Shown in pieces: positions 1-8,571 of a stretch of DNA of 64,000 bases. The translations under genes and the position numbers were made by a program. The stretch's first letter is position 1. Each line of letters starts with the position of its first letter. The notes beneath the pieces are model-generated. The model made no database searches, was not told the DNA's origin, and saw only the letters and a list, made by a program, of their open reading frames with translations. Source of the stretch: G965207345 sp965207345 (GTDB lineage Bacteria; Pseudomonadota; Gammaproteobacteria; PS1; Pseudothioglobaceae); assembly GCA_965207345.1 (NCBI GenBank), contig OZ242280.1, positions 868,001 to 932,000 on the forward strand, given 5' to 3'.

Positions 1-959
1 GCAGTGCTGTGGTGCATGATATTATACAAATTTTAAAACGGCGCCATCCATCTGCACACGTATTAATATTTGATACATTAACACAAGGTGATTTATGTGT
101 AAAGCAAATGATTCACGCTTTACTCTGTGCTGATAAACATAGCTGTGATACACTTATTTTAGCGCGCGGCGGCGGATCGTATGAGGATCTTTGGTGTTTT
201 AATGAAGAGACTGTTGTCAAAACTATTTTTAAAATTAATACACCAATTGTAAGTGCTATTGGACATGAGAGTGATGTAACGATTGCAGATTTTATAGCAG
301 ATGTGCGTGCGCCAAGTCCAAGCGCTGCTGCTGAGATAGTTTCTCCTAACCGCGATGAACAATTACAAAAACTAAGTGCCCAACATCAATATTTATATCG
401 GTTAGCACACCGTCATATTAGAGAATATGAAAAATATTTAGCCCAATTAAAAGCGCGCCTTATTCATCCGAAAATACTGATAAATCAGATGATGCAACGT
501 TTAGATGATTTAGTGATGCGTCTTGGTCAGCAGGCACGGTATCAATTATCTATCTATCAAATGCAATTAGAAAACAAAGAGCAAAAATTAAGGCATTTGT
601 CACCGAGGGCACGTATTTATCGTCAAATTGACAAACCCCATTATTTGAAACAACAATTAACGGCGCATACACTTGCTATGATAAGCCATTATCGTCAAAA
701 TATCAGTCAATGTAGACAATTATTAAATCATCATATCAAAAATAAATATGATAATAAGAAACGACATCTAGTCAGATTAAATAGCGCCTTAGAGCATTTA
801 AATCCAAAAAAAGTATTAGCAAGAGGTTTTAGTATTACCCTAGACGAAAATAATAAATTATTAACCAATATAGACCATATCCATATAGGAGATAAAATTG
901 GTGTTGAGTTTGCTTGTGGTTCATTTAAGGCAATAGTGGATGATATTGACAAGAACTAA
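1..959 (+). CDS. xseA: Exodeoxyribonuclease VII large subunit, 3' part (5' end outside window)
   Basis: The frame is open from the left edge (first full codon at base 3), so this is the C-terminal part of the gene. Exonuclease VII degrades single-stranded DNA in both directions and acts with the small subunit XseB in the cytoplasm. The visible part carries the conserved core of the catalytic domain: LKRRHP, the glycine run ARGGGSYEDLW, then SAIGHESDVTIADFIADVRAPSPSAAAE. A long charged helical region follows, typical of the XseA coiled-coil arm, and the end keeps the family motif KVLARGFSIT. The stop overlaps the start of the M23 peptidase gene by 20 bases, so the two are probably cotranscribed. 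The family is clear from the motifs; only the N-terminal OB-fold is missing because of the window edge. Confidence 0.95.
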   Translation, partial: SAVVHDIIQILKRRHPSAHVLIFDTLTQGDLCVKQMIHALLCADKHSCDTLILARGGGSYEDLWCFNEETVVKTIFKINTPIVSAIGHESDVTIADFIADVRAPSPSAAAEIVSPNRDEQLQKLSAQHQYLYRLAHRHIREYEKYLAQLKARLIHPKILINQMMQRLDDLVMRLGQQARYQLSIYQMQLENKEQKLRHLSPRARIYRQIDKPHYLKQQLTAHTLAMISHYRQNISQCRQLLNHHIKNKYDNKKRHLVRLNSALEHLNPKKVLARGFSITLDENNKLLTNIDHIHIGDKIGVEFACGSFKAIVDDIDKN

Positions 960-1800
960 GCAAGTTTTTATTTTGTGGCTATTACTACTGTTAATAACAC
1001 CTATTTATTGTAATTTGTATGCACAGTTAGAAATTGAGCACACTCCTATTCCTGGTGGCATTGCGGTGATAGATTTTGCTAGCCCTCTGTCACAAGAATC
1101 ACAAAATATGCCACAGGTTTTTTTTCGCTCTATTCCTGTTTATAAACAGCGTATATCAGGAGGACATCATCAAGCATTAGTCGGCATTCCATTACTAGCA
1201 GATGATGGCGAATATTATGTTGATGTCTATCACAAAAATAGCAGTCAAACACTAAAATTTAATGTAAGCGCACACGAGTATAAAACGCAAAATATTACGC
1301 TTACCAGCAAGCAAAAAAAATTTATTTCACCAAGTAAAGTACAAATGACACGCATCATCAAAGAGCGTGCGATATTAGCCAGGGCGAGAGAAACATTTAA
1401 TATGCAAACTTCAGTGCAATCATTTATTGCACCAAGTACGGGAAGTATTTCTGGTACTTTTGGTTTGAAACGCTTTTATAACAATAAACCAGGTCGAGCA
1501 CATACTGGCATTGATTATGCTGCCCCTAAAGGCGGATTTGTTCGAGCACCAGCAGATGGTATTGTGCTACTTACGGGATTTTTTTTCTTTAACGGTAATA
1601 GTATTTTTCTTAATCACGGGCAAGGATTAATCAGTGCACTTATCCATTTAGATGATATTTTTGTGCTAGATGGAATGCACGTCAAGCAAGGTGAAATAAT
1701 TGGACTCATTGGCGCTACAGGGCGCGCAACTGGCCCACACTTGCACTGGTCTTTATACCTTAATCGCACGGCTGTTAATCCACAGTTGTTACTAAAGTAA
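940..1800 (+). CDS. Secreted M23 (LytM-type) metallopeptidase
   Basis: A 286-residue protein with an N-terminal hydrophobic segment (about residues 8-28) that looks like a signal peptide, so it probably acts in the periplasm. The C-terminal half is a peptidase M23 domain. It has the first metal-binding motif HTGIDY starting at H188, and the second, HLHW, with H267 and H269. Family members cleave peptide cross-links in peptidoglycan. Both zinc motifs are intact, so it is likely to be catalytic and not a degenerate EnvC/NlpD-type activator. It starts at ATG inside the end of xseA (20-base overlap) and is followed by an inverted repeat that could end the transcript. The substrate and any role in cell division are inferred from family only. 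Confidence 0.88.
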   Translation: MILTRTKQVFILWLLLLLITPIYCNLYAQLEIEHTPIPGGIAVIDFASPLSQESQNMPQVFFRSIPVYKQRISGGHHQALVGIPLLADDGEYYVDVYHKNSSQTLKFNVSAHEYKTQNITLTSKQKKFISPSKVQMTRIIKERAILARARETFNMQTSVQSFIAPSTGSISGTFGLKRFYNNKPGRAHTGIDYAAPKGGFVRAPADGIVLLTGFFFFNGNSIFLNHGQGLISALIHLDDIFVLDGMHVKQGEIIGLIGATGRATGPHLHWSLYLNRTAVNPQLLLK

Positions 1801-1809
1801 ATATGCAAA

Positions 1810-1849
1810 AACTTATAGTACAGTTTTTGGTGTGAGTGTACTATAAGTT
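1810..1849 (+). terminator. Inverted repeat after the M23 gene, possible terminator
   Basis: A perfect 13-bp inverted repeat (arms 1810-1822 and 1837-1849, arm AACTTATAGTACA) with a 14-base loop lies 10 bases after the stop. The distal arm is followed by mixed sequence and not by a run of T, so it is either a weak terminator, an mRNA-end stabiliser or a protein-binding palindrome. Confidence 0.35.
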
Positions 1850-1956
1850 CTACTTTAAAGTTTAGTGCCTTAATATTAAGTGATGACCGGCCCTAAAAAT
1901 TAAGCATGCTTATTGTTGTGTATTCGTATTTTTTATCCCTCTAAATTTTTATTATT

Positions 1957-2004
1957 TATTTAGTCAATAATGTTTTCAAATATTTAGTCAATAATGTTTT
2001 CAAA
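1957..2004 (+). repeat. Perfect 24-bp tandem duplication spanning the tauE start codon
   Basis: Bases 1957-1980 and 1981-2004 are identical. Each copy carries an in-frame ATG (1970 and 1994). The upstream ATG meets a TAG after five codons, so only the second copy opens the exporter gene. The duplicated upstream copy makes a five-codon leader that ends just before the real start. Confidence 0.9.
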
Positions 2005-2740
2005 CTTAGAATGGTTTTTGATTAGTTTAATTTTTATTTGGATAGGTTTTGTGCGTAGTGGTTTTGGTTTTGGCGGCGCAGCGTTTGGGTTGCCACTTCT
2101 TCTTCTTATTTATCCGCAACCGCTTTTTTGGCTACCTATCATTGGTATTCATGTATTATTTTTTGCATCTTTCACGTTAAGAAATACACTGCATCAAGTG
2201 CATTGGCGTTATTTAATTTTTTCGCTGAAATGGATCGTGCCAAGCGCTATATTAGGTTTAACTGGCTTGATTAATTTTACAGACGAAGTGTTACTTTATT
2301 TAGTTTATAGCATTACTTTGTTTTACGGGGGCATCTGGATGTTTAACTATCAAATTAAAAGTAAATCTATTTGGTTTGATAATATGCTTTTATTACTAGG
2401 TGGCTATGTTGCGGGTACCTCACTTACAGGTGCGCCAATTCTAGCAGCGGTTTATATGCGTTATATTGAAAAAATAAAATTGCGTAGCAGTTTCTTTGCG
2501 TTATGGTTTATTTTAGTGAGTATGAAAATGCTAGTTTTTATTAGTTTTGATGTGAAGATTGAATGGCAAGTTTCCTTATTGCTTATACCTGTTGCTGCGA
2601 TAGGGGATAGACTCGGTTTTGTGTTACATCGCTTTATGTTAAAAAATAAAACACGCTTTAGTCAAATAATCGGCATTGTTCTTGTGTTAATTAGTTTGTT
2701 TGGTATGACTAAATACACAATTAATTTGCTTTATTTTTAA
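1994..2740 (+). CDS. TauE/SafE family membrane exporter (DUF81)
   Basis: A 248-residue, very hydrophobic protein with about seven to eight predicted membrane segments. Near the N terminus it has the glycine-rich family motif GFVRSGFGFGGAAFGLPLL, and in the second half a related motif around GGYVAGTSLTGAPILAA, matching the internal two-fold repeat of TauE/SafE transporters. Members export sulfite, sulfoacetate or related organosulfur anions across the inner membrane. In a sulfur oxidiser, export of sulfite or a related anion is a reasonable guess, but the sequence does not show the substrate. The start lies in the second copy of a 24-bp tandem duplication. The gene is separated from rnfA by about 120 bases and may be a single-gene unit. 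Confidence 0.82.
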   Translation: MFSNLEWFLISLIFIWIGFVRSGFGFGGAAFGLPLLLLIYPQPLFWLPIIGIHVLFFASFTLRNTLHQVHWRYLIFSLKWIVPSAILGLTGLINFTDEVLLYLVYSITLFYGGIWMFNYQIKSKSIWFDNMLLLLGGYVAGTSLTGAPILAAVYMRYIEKIKLRSSFFALWFILVSMKMLVFISFDVKIEWQVSLLLIPVAAIGDRLGFVLHRFMLKNKTRFSQIIGIVLVLISLFGMTKYTINLLYF

Positions 2741-2865
2741 GGGTTTAGTCAGTGAAATTTATATATTATGAAGATGACTTTTTGGGTGCTATATTGTGGT
2801 AGGCTCTATATCCTATTGGTGTTTTTAAGTAGAGCACAGTTGACTTAATGGTAAAATATTTAGCT

Positions 2866-3438
2866 ATGGACTATGTTTTAATACTTATTAGCACTATTTT
2901 GGTAAATAATTTTGTGTTGGTTAAATTCTTGGGCTTATGTCCATTTATGGGGGTTTCTCGTAAATTAGAAACCGCTGCTGGTATGGGGTTTGCGACAACT
3001 TTTGTTTTGACACTCGCAAGCATTATTAGTTATTTAATTAACACCTATATTTTAGTCGTGTTATCTTTAGAATTCTTACGCACTATTTCTTTTATTGTTG
3101 CTATTGCTGGCGTAGTTGGTTTCACCGAATTAGTTGTCAACAAAACCAGTCCAATTCTCAAACAAACACTTGGTGTTTTTTTGCCACTTATTACAACGAA
3201 TTGTGCAGTATTGGGTGTGGCTTTACTCAGTGTTCAGGCGCATTATAGTTTTTTATCTTCTGCTATTTATGGCTTTGGTGCAGCAGTTGGTTTTTCTTTG
3301 GTGTTAGTTTTATTTGCAGCCTTAAGAGAGCGTATTGAAATAGCTGATGTACCTGCTCATTTTCGGGGTGCGCCTATTGCACTTATAACTGCTGGTTTAA
3401 TGTCAATAGCCTTTATGGGTTTTATTGGACTAGTTTAA
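2866..3438 (+). CDS. rnfA: Rnf electron transport complex subunit A
   Basis: Integral inner-membrane subunit of the ion-translocating ferredoxin:NAD oxidoreductase (Rnf/Rsx). The family signature is nearly continuous: ILVNNFVLVKFLGLCPFMG at the N terminus, LPLITTNCAVLGVALL in the middle and ITAGLMSIAFMGF at the end, with about six membrane segments. The conserved cysteines in GLCPFMG and TTNCAVLG, which hold a membrane [2Fe-2S] cluster in structures of the complex, are present. I chose the ATG at 2866 because MDYVLIL aligns with the usual RnfA start; an upstream in-frame ATG at 2848 would add six residues and neither has a clear ribosome-binding site. The stop shares a base with the rnfB start (TAATG), which shows translational coupling in rnfABCDG. 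Confidence 0.95.
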   Translation: MDYVLILISTILVNNFVLVKFLGLCPFMGVSRKLETAAGMGFATTFVLTLASIISYLINTYILVVLSLEFLRTISFIVAIAGVVGFTELVVNKTSPILKQTLGVFLPLITTNCAVLGVALLSVQAHYSFLSSAIYGFGAAVGFSLVLVLFAALRERIEIADVPAHFRGAPIALITAGLMSIAFMGFIGLV

Positions 3439-3986
3439 TGATAACATCAGTCGTTATTTTTTCTTTACTTGCTTTATTGCTAGGCCTTGTGCTTGGTTAT
3501 GCAACCATTATTTTTAAGGTAGATGGTAATCCTGTGGTGGATAGAATTAGTGCAATTTTGCCACAAACACAATGCGGACAATGTGGTTATCCGGGTTGTA
3601 AGCCTTATGCTGAGGCAATTTCTAAAGGTGAGGCACGCATTAATCAATGCCCACCTGGCGGTCAAGAAGGTGTAGATGCACTAGCTAGTTTGCTTGGATA
3701 TGAAACTATACCGCTGAGCACTGAGTATGGAATGGAAAAACCTGAGTGTATAGCACGCATTGATGAAAATTTATGTATTGGCTGTACACTTTGTATCAAA
3801 GCATGTCCAGTAGATGCAATTGTTGGTGCTCCTAAAGTAATGACAACCGTGATTGCAAGCGAATGCACAGGTTGTGAATTATGTGTCTCGCCGTGTCCAG
3901 TTGATTGTATTAAAATGCTTGAAGTGACAGAAGAGGTGGAAATTTTCATTCCGTTCATACTGAATAAAAAGGAGATGAGTGCATGA
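3438..3986 (+). CDS. rnfB: Rnf complex iron-sulfur subunit B
   Basis: A 182-residue protein with one N-terminal membrane anchor (about residues 2-26), then the Rnf-specific four-cysteine cluster motif CGQCGYPGC with a fourth Cys in NQCPPGG. Two ferredoxin-type [4Fe-4S] motifs follow: CIGCTLCIKACP and CTGCELCVSPCP. RnfB is the ferredoxin-facing entry point of the complex and passes electrons toward the membrane. The start overlaps the rnfA stop by one base, and the stop overlaps the start of rnfC by four bases (ATGA). All cluster ligands are present, so this subunit looks functional. In E. coli the equivalent Rsx complex reduces SoxR; in a sulfur oxidiser Rnf more likely makes reduced ferredoxin or balances NADH. 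Confidence 0.96.
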   Translation: MITSVVIFSLLALLLGLVLGYATIIFKVDGNPVVDRISAILPQTQCGQCGYPGCKPYAEAISKGEARINQCPPGGQEGVDALASLLGYETIPLSTEYGMEKPECIARIDENLCIGCTLCIKACPVDAIVGAPKVMTTVIASECTGCELCVSPCPVDCIKMLEVTEEVEIFIPFILNKKEMSA

Positions 3987-5500
3987 AAATTAAATCTTTT
4001 TTTGGCGGTTTAAATTTAGCTAATTTGTATTCTGATAAGTCATTAACCATTGAGCAAGCGCCCTTGCCAAAAAGCATTGTCTTACCTTTAAGGCAATATG
4101 CTAATGCATTTGCAACTCCAACTGTTAGTCCCGGAGATCATGTTTTAACAGGGCAAGTTATTGCACATTATGATGCGCCACTTTCTACGGTAGTCCATAG
4201 CAGTATTTCAGGTCAGGTAGTGAGAATTGATGATAAGTTAATACCATCATCTATATCTCCCTTAAAATCAAAAGCTATTACCATTGTATCTGATGGCAAA
4301 GATAATTGGGTTAAGACAAAAGCTTGTGGCAAAAATTTTTTATCCTGCGACGTGAAAAAAATGATTGATTATATTCGTATGCAGGGTATTGTTGGCTTAG
4401 GAGGTGCTGGTTTTCCAACATATATTAAAATACTACGTTTAAAAAATTGTCATACTTTAATCGTCAATGGCACTGAATGCGAACCTGGCATTATGTGTGA
4501 TAATGCTATTATGCAAAATTATCCTGAGAAAATATTGTTGGGTACAAGTATTTTGCTTAGTATTTGCAAGGCAGAGCGTGCAATAATTGCTATTGAAAAT
4601 GATAAAAAATTTGCTATACAAAGTTTAAAAAGTGCAAATAAAGACACCCGTATTAAAATTGCGACCATCCCAAATAAATATGTTTCTGGCAATGAAAAAA
4701 TACTCATTAAGTTGTTGTGTAATATTGAAATCGCATCTAGTAAATACAGCGTAGAATACGGTATTTTATGTCAAAATGTTGGTACAGTTAAAAGCATCTA
4801 TGATGCTGTAATTGATAAGCGGCCTCTTGTTTCTCGTGTGCTGACGGTATCAGGTTCTGCGGTTAAAAAACCAGTGAATTATGAGGTGCGTCTTGGTATG
4901 GAAATTGAAGAACTTATAGGAAAATCACAGCTTACAAGCACGCAATATGAAGCAAAAATTGGTGGTATGATTATGGGTGTTGGCATACTAAATCTTAAAT
5001 TACCAGTCTCTAAAACAACCAACGCTATTTTAGTTAATAAAGTAAAGCCTAAAGCACTGGAGCAGCCTTGTATTCGTTGTGGTGCTTGTTATCAGGTTTG
5101 TCCAATTAAACTATTGCCACAGCAATTATATTGGCATGTTCAAGGGGGGGAAATTGATAAAGCAGTTGATTACAATCTAATAGATTGCATTGAATGCAAT
5201 TGTTGTACTTACGTGTGTCCAAGTAATATTCCGCTGACAAATTATTTTCGTCTTGGTAAATTGATACATCAAAAAAATTTACGCGAACATTTCAAATCAG
5301 AATTAGCCAAAGAGCGCTTTGAATTTAGGAACTATCGTTTGGCACGCAACAAAGAGGAGCATGCAAAAATGATGTCGGAAAAAAAGCGTGCTTTGCAGAA
5401 AAAAATGGCAGAAGAAGATGCGCAAAAAGATAAAATACAAGCAGCACTTGAGCGTGTAAATGCTAAAAAATTAAATCGAAAAATAACACATACTAAATAA
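3983..5500 (+). CDS. rnfC: Rnf complex NADH/FMN/Fe-S subunit C
   Basis: A 505-residue peripheral subunit that binds NADH and FMN through a domain related to respiratory complex I NuoF. It has the nucleotide-binding stretch GLGGAGFPTYIK, the FMN-site stretch NGTECEPGIMCD, and two [4Fe-4S] motifs: CIRCGACYQVCP (C363, C366, C369, C373) and CIECNCCTYVCP (C402, C405, C408, C412). The C-terminal 70 residues are a lysine/alanine/glutamate-rich helical tail, much shorter than the repeat-rich tail of E. coli RsxC. The gene overlaps rnfB by four bases and leads into rnfD with a six-base gap. Sequence between the FMN site and the first cluster is less typical than the rest, but the ligands are complete. 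Confidence 0.94.
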   Translation: MKIKSFFGGLNLANLYSDKSLTIEQAPLPKSIVLPLRQYANAFATPTVSPGDHVLTGQVIAHYDAPLSTVVHSSISGQVVRIDDKLIPSSISPLKSKAITIVSDGKDNWVKTKACGKNFLSCDVKKMIDYIRMQGIVGLGGAGFPTYIKILRLKNCHTLIVNGTECEPGIMCDNAIMQNYPEKILLGTSILLSICKAERAIIAIENDKKFAIQSLKSANKDTRIKIATIPNKYVSGNEKILIKLLCNIEIASSKYSVEYGILCQNVGTVKSIYDAVIDKRPLVSRVLTVSGSAVKKPVNYEVRLGMEIEELIGKSQLTSTQYEAKIGGMIMGVGILNLKLPVSKTTNAILVNKVKPKALEQPCIRCGACYQVCPIKLLPQQLYWHVQGGEIDKAVDYNLIDCIECNCCTYVCPSNIPLTNYFRLGKLIHQKNLREHFKSELAKERFEFRNYRLARNKEEHAKMMSEKKRALQKKMAEEDAQKDKIQAALERVNAKKLNRKITHTK

Positions 5501-5506
5501 TTTTCT

Positions 5507-6445
5507 ATGTTTAGTAGCACCAATATATTCATAAGACATGTGCTTTACGCTTTAATACCTGGCGTTTTTGTCTCCTATTATTTTTTTGGTTTTGCTATAC
5601 TTATACAAATACTGCTTGGAGTGACTGCAGCACTTGTGAGCGAAGCTGTGGTGTTGCGTTTTCGTCAAAAATTAATTCTACCTACTTTGGCAGATGGCAC
5701 AGCAGTATTAACTGCGGTGTTACTTGCAATTTCTATTCCAAGTATTGCACCATGGTGGCTTGTTATAGTTGGAGTAAGTTTTGCGATTATTTTTGGTAAA
5801 CAATTATATGGTGGCTTAGGGCACAATCCATTTAATCCTGCGATGCTTGGTTATGCTTTTTTACTCATTGCCTATCCGTTACCGATGACCCAGTGGCAGG
5901 ATAGTTCTTTTTTATCATTAGCACAGAGTTTACAAACTATTTTTGTTATTGATAGTATCGATGCCCTAACTGCACCTACTGTGCTTGAAAAAATACAAAA
6001 GATAAACAACTTAGGAGCAAGTGCAAATAATTTATTGTTACTGCCTGCTGTTTGGATTAATTTAAGTTTTTTACTTGGCGGTTTATATATGCTATTTAGA
6101 AAAATCATATTTTGGCAAATTCCAGTTTCATTTTTATTCGGACTGATAATTATGGCAACTTTATTACATTTGATAAATGATAAAATTTATGCACACCTAA
6201 GCTTTCATTTGTTTACAGGCGCAACAATGCTTGGTGCATTTTTTATCGCAACTGATCCAATAACAGCAAGCACAACGCCTAATGGACGTTTAATATATGG
6301 TTTTATGATTGGTGTACTTATCATTATTATTAGAGAAATTGGTAATTACTATCCAGATGGTGTGGCATTTGCTGTATTACTGGCAAATATTTTTGCGCCT
6401 ATCTTAGACACTTATACAAAACCTAAAATATTTGGCAAAAGATGA
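5507..6445 (+). CDS. rnfD: Rnf complex membrane subunit D
   Basis: A 312-residue integral membrane protein of the NqrB/RnfD family with about eight to nine membrane segments. The motif for covalent FMN attachment is visible as HLFTGATMLGAFFIATDP; the threonine of TGAT is the expected phosphoester-linked residue. The stretches FGKQLYGGLGHNPFNPAM and IRLLANIFAP-like end (AVLLANIFAPILD) are also diagnostic. RnfD carries electrons across the membrane together with RnfG. It sits between rnfC and rnfG and overlaps rnfG by four bases, so the operon is tightly coupled. Confidence 0.95.
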   Translation: MFSSTNIFIRHVLYALIPGVFVSYYFFGFAILIQILLGVTAALVSEAVVLRFRQKLILPTLADGTAVLTAVLLAISIPSIAPWWLVIVGVSFAIIFGKQLYGGLGHNPFNPAMLGYAFLLIAYPLPMTQWQDSSFLSLAQSLQTIFVIDSIDALTAPTVLEKIQKINNLGASANNLLLLPAVWINLSFLLGGLYMLFRKIIFWQIPVSFLFGLIIMATLLHLINDKIYAHLSFHLFTGATMLGAFFIATDPITASTTPNGRLIYGFMIGVLIIIIREIGNYYPDGVAFAVLLANIFAPILDTYTKPKIFGKR

Positions 6446-7044
6446 ATATTATTTTTAAATCTGGTTTATCACTATTAATCTTTATGGCGATTAGTATTTT
6501 TCTCGTACAGTTGACTTATCAAAATACTGAGAAAAGAATTGCCCAAAATGTCACTGAGGTTTTATTAAAACGTTTGCACGAATTAGCACCGAACTATGAT
6601 AATGATTTGATAAAAGAGCGTATCAGTCAGCGGGTTTTTTTGCATGGCGTAACACAAACGATTGATATTTATCCTGCAAGGCACTTTGGCGAAGTAATTG
6701 CTTATTTAATTAAACATCTTTACCCAAATGGTTATAACGGAAATATTGTGCTTATTAGTGCGATCTCACCAAGTATGACACTGCTTGGTGCTAGAGTGAT
6801 TACGCATCAAGAAACACCAGGTTTAGGCGATGGGATAGATTTAAAAAAATCACGTTGGATATTAAATCTCAACCACACTTCTCTTCAAAAACCTCAGGAG
6901 AAACTTTGGGGCGTTAAACGAGATGGTAAATATTTTGATCAGCTAACAGGTGCTACTATCACCTCAAAGTCAGTGATTAACGCACATTATGCATTACTTA
7001 AATATTTAGCACAATATAAAAATTTATTGCTAGTGTTGCCATAA
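6442..7044 (+). CDS. rnfG: Rnf complex FMN-binding subunit G
   Basis: A 200-residue protein with one N-terminal membrane anchor (about residues 7-25) and a periplasmic FMN-binding domain. The covalent flavin site is DQLTGATITSKSV near residue 175, where the second threonine of TGAT normally carries FMN. It also has the family stretch TPGLGDGIDL. It overlaps rnfD by four bases. In most gammaproteobacteria rnfG is followed by rnfE; here the next gene is queA, 16 bases later, with no room for rnfE. RnfE is an integral subunit, so it must lie elsewhere or the complex is unusual. Confidence 0.93.
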   Translation: MNIIFKSGLSLLIFMAISIFLVQLTYQNTEKRIAQNVTEVLLKRLHELAPNYDNDLIKERISQRVFLHGVTQTIDIYPARHFGEVIAYLIKHLYPNGYNGNIVLISAISPSMTLLGARVITHQETPGLGDGIDLKKSRWILNLNHTSLQKPQEKLWGVKRDGKYFDQLTGATITSKSVINAHYALLKYLAQYKNLLLVLP

Positions 7045-7060
7045 ATTTTATTTTTAGCAA

Positions 7061-8140
7061 GTGAAGCTTTCTGATTTTGATTTTAAACTTCCTAGTGCAT
7101 TAATTGCGCGCTACCCTAATAAAAACCGCACTCACAGTCGTCTGCTAGTTGCTAAAAATAAAGTAATTGACAGCATATTTTATAAACTTGGCAATTATCT
7201 TAAGCCTGGCGATTTATTAGTGCTTAACGATACTAAAGTAATGCCTGCCCGTCTGTATGCTAAGAAAGAAACGGGCACTCAAGTTGAAATATTAATAGAG
7301 CGTATTTTTGATAATGAATACGCTTTAGCGATGATGCGAGCAAATCGCACCTTAAAAATAAATTCTCAGCTTATTTTATCAGGCACCATGCGCATACAAA
7401 TTATAGCTAGAGAAAATAATTTATATCGCTTAAAGTTTATTGGTATAACAACTTTTAATGCACTTGTGAAGTTTGGCCATATTCCCATACCGCCCTATCT
7501 TAATCGTTGTGATGAAAAATTAGATATAGAACGTTATCAAAGTGTTTTTGCTAAAAAATTAGGTGCCATAGCTGCACCGACAGCAGGGCTACATTTTGAC
7601 AAAATGTTATTAAAATCGCTTAAAAAAAAATATATTGACCATACATTTATTACCCTGCATATTGGCTCAGGCACATTTACTCCTATTCGTCTTGAGCATG
7701 TGGAACAACACAAAATGCACAGCGAATATTTTGCAATCAATCAAAGCGCAGTAGCCAAAATTAACAAAGCTAAATTAAATGGCGGACGTATAGTTGCGGT
7801 TGGCACAACGGTCGTGCGTGCTTTAGAGTCTGCCTGTTTAACGAATAAATATATCTTTCGTTCACCAGAATTAAATGCGTACACACAGGAAACGGATATT
7901 TTTATTTATCCTGGCTTTGATTTTAAAATAGTTGATGCCATGATTAGCAATTTTCATTTACCTAAATCTAGTTTGCTGATATTAGTTAGTGCTTTTGCAG
8001 GATATGATAATATCAAACACATTTATCAGCATGCCATCTCTCAAAAGTATCGTTTTTTCAGCTACGGCGACGCAATGCTTCTTTTTAGAAAAAAAGATAA
8101 CAGAAATCAGAAAAAAAATGAGTTTGAAAAAAATCAGTGA
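7061..8140 (+). CDS. queA: S-adenosylmethionine:tRNA ribosyltransferase-isomerase
   Basis: QueA transfers and isomerises the ribosyl part of SAM onto 7-aminomethyl-7-deazaguanine in tRNA to give epoxyqueuosine, the next-to-last step of queuosine synthesis. The 359-residue protein has the signature N terminus FDFKLPSALIARYP, LVLNDTKVMPARLYAKK, the stretch APTAGLHF, THHIGSGTF-like TLHIGSGTFTPIR, and ISNFHLPKSSLLILVSAFAG near the end. The start is GTG at 7061; the next in-frame ATG would remove conserved residues. The last 15 residues are lysine/asparagine-rich and not conserved in the family. Tgt, the usual neighbour, is not in the window. It runs toward sspB, which is convergent. Confidence 0.96.
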   Translation: MKLSDFDFKLPSALIARYPNKNRTHSRLLVAKNKVIDSIFYKLGNYLKPGDLLVLNDTKVMPARLYAKKETGTQVEILIERIFDNEYALAMMRANRTLKINSQLILSGTMRIQIIARENNLYRLKFIGITTFNALVKFGHIPIPPYLNRCDEKLDIERYQSVFAKKLGAIAAPTAGLHFDKMLLKSLKKKYIDHTFITLHIGSGTFTPIRLEHVEQHKMHSEYFAINQSAVAKINKAKLNGGRIVAVGTTVVRALESACLTNKYIFRSPELNAYTQETDIFIYPGFDFKIVDAMISNFHLPKSSLLILVSAFAGYDNIKHIYQHAISQKYRFFSYGDAMLLFRKKDNRNQKKNEFEKNQ

Positions 8141-8208
8141 AGCTCACCACCACTTAACCCGATTATTTTTTAACACACTGGGCAAAAGTTGATTTTAAAA
8201 AATATGAG

Positions 8209-8571
8209 TTATTCAGAAAGCGTTAAATGTGGATTGCGTTTATTTTTTGATTTACTGGGTATGCTCTTATGATTAAACCACATACCTTGATTATTTTCGT
8301 GTGCATAAATTCCATTGATGGCGGAGATAGGCATTCTAATGCGGTGTGGTTCATCGTAAAATACGCCACTAAATTCAATGTATTTATCTCCAATTATCAA
8401 GTGTTCAGCCACTGGTTTGCTAATGTTAAACACTACGCTGTCTTGCTTGGCATAAAATTTAGGTAGTACAATATCTCTTTTCGTATTATCAATGGCAATG
8501 TGTGGCGTTAGTTTATTATCCTCAATCCATTTATATAGTGCACGGATTAAATAAGGTCTTAAGTCATTCAT
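8209..8571 (-). CDS. sspB: ClpXP protease specificity-enhancing factor SspB
   Basis: SspB is a dimeric adaptor that delivers ssrA-tagged and some other proteins to ClpXP. The 120-residue protein has the compact SspB fold region with RPYLIRALYKWIEDN, TPHIAIDN and NGIYAHENNQGMWF, followed by a short lysine/serine-rich tail. In known SspB proteins a flexible tail ends in a ClpX-binding motif; here the tail ends NPHLTLSE, which fits the hydrophobic ClpX-docking type. The gene overlaps the end of sspA by four bases (ATGA), so the pair forms the usual sspAB operon. Confidence 0.93.
   Translation of the reverse strand: MNDLRPYLIRALYKWIEDNKLTPHIAIDNTKRDIVLPKFYAKQDSVVFNISKPVAEHLIIGDKYIEFSGVFYDEPHRIRMPISAINGIYAHENNQGMWFNHKSIPSKSKNKRNPHLTLSE

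Noticed and set aside
7989..8192. Plus-strand open frame overlapping the end of queA
   Set aside because: It lies almost wholly within queA in another frame, and its protein shows no family pattern.
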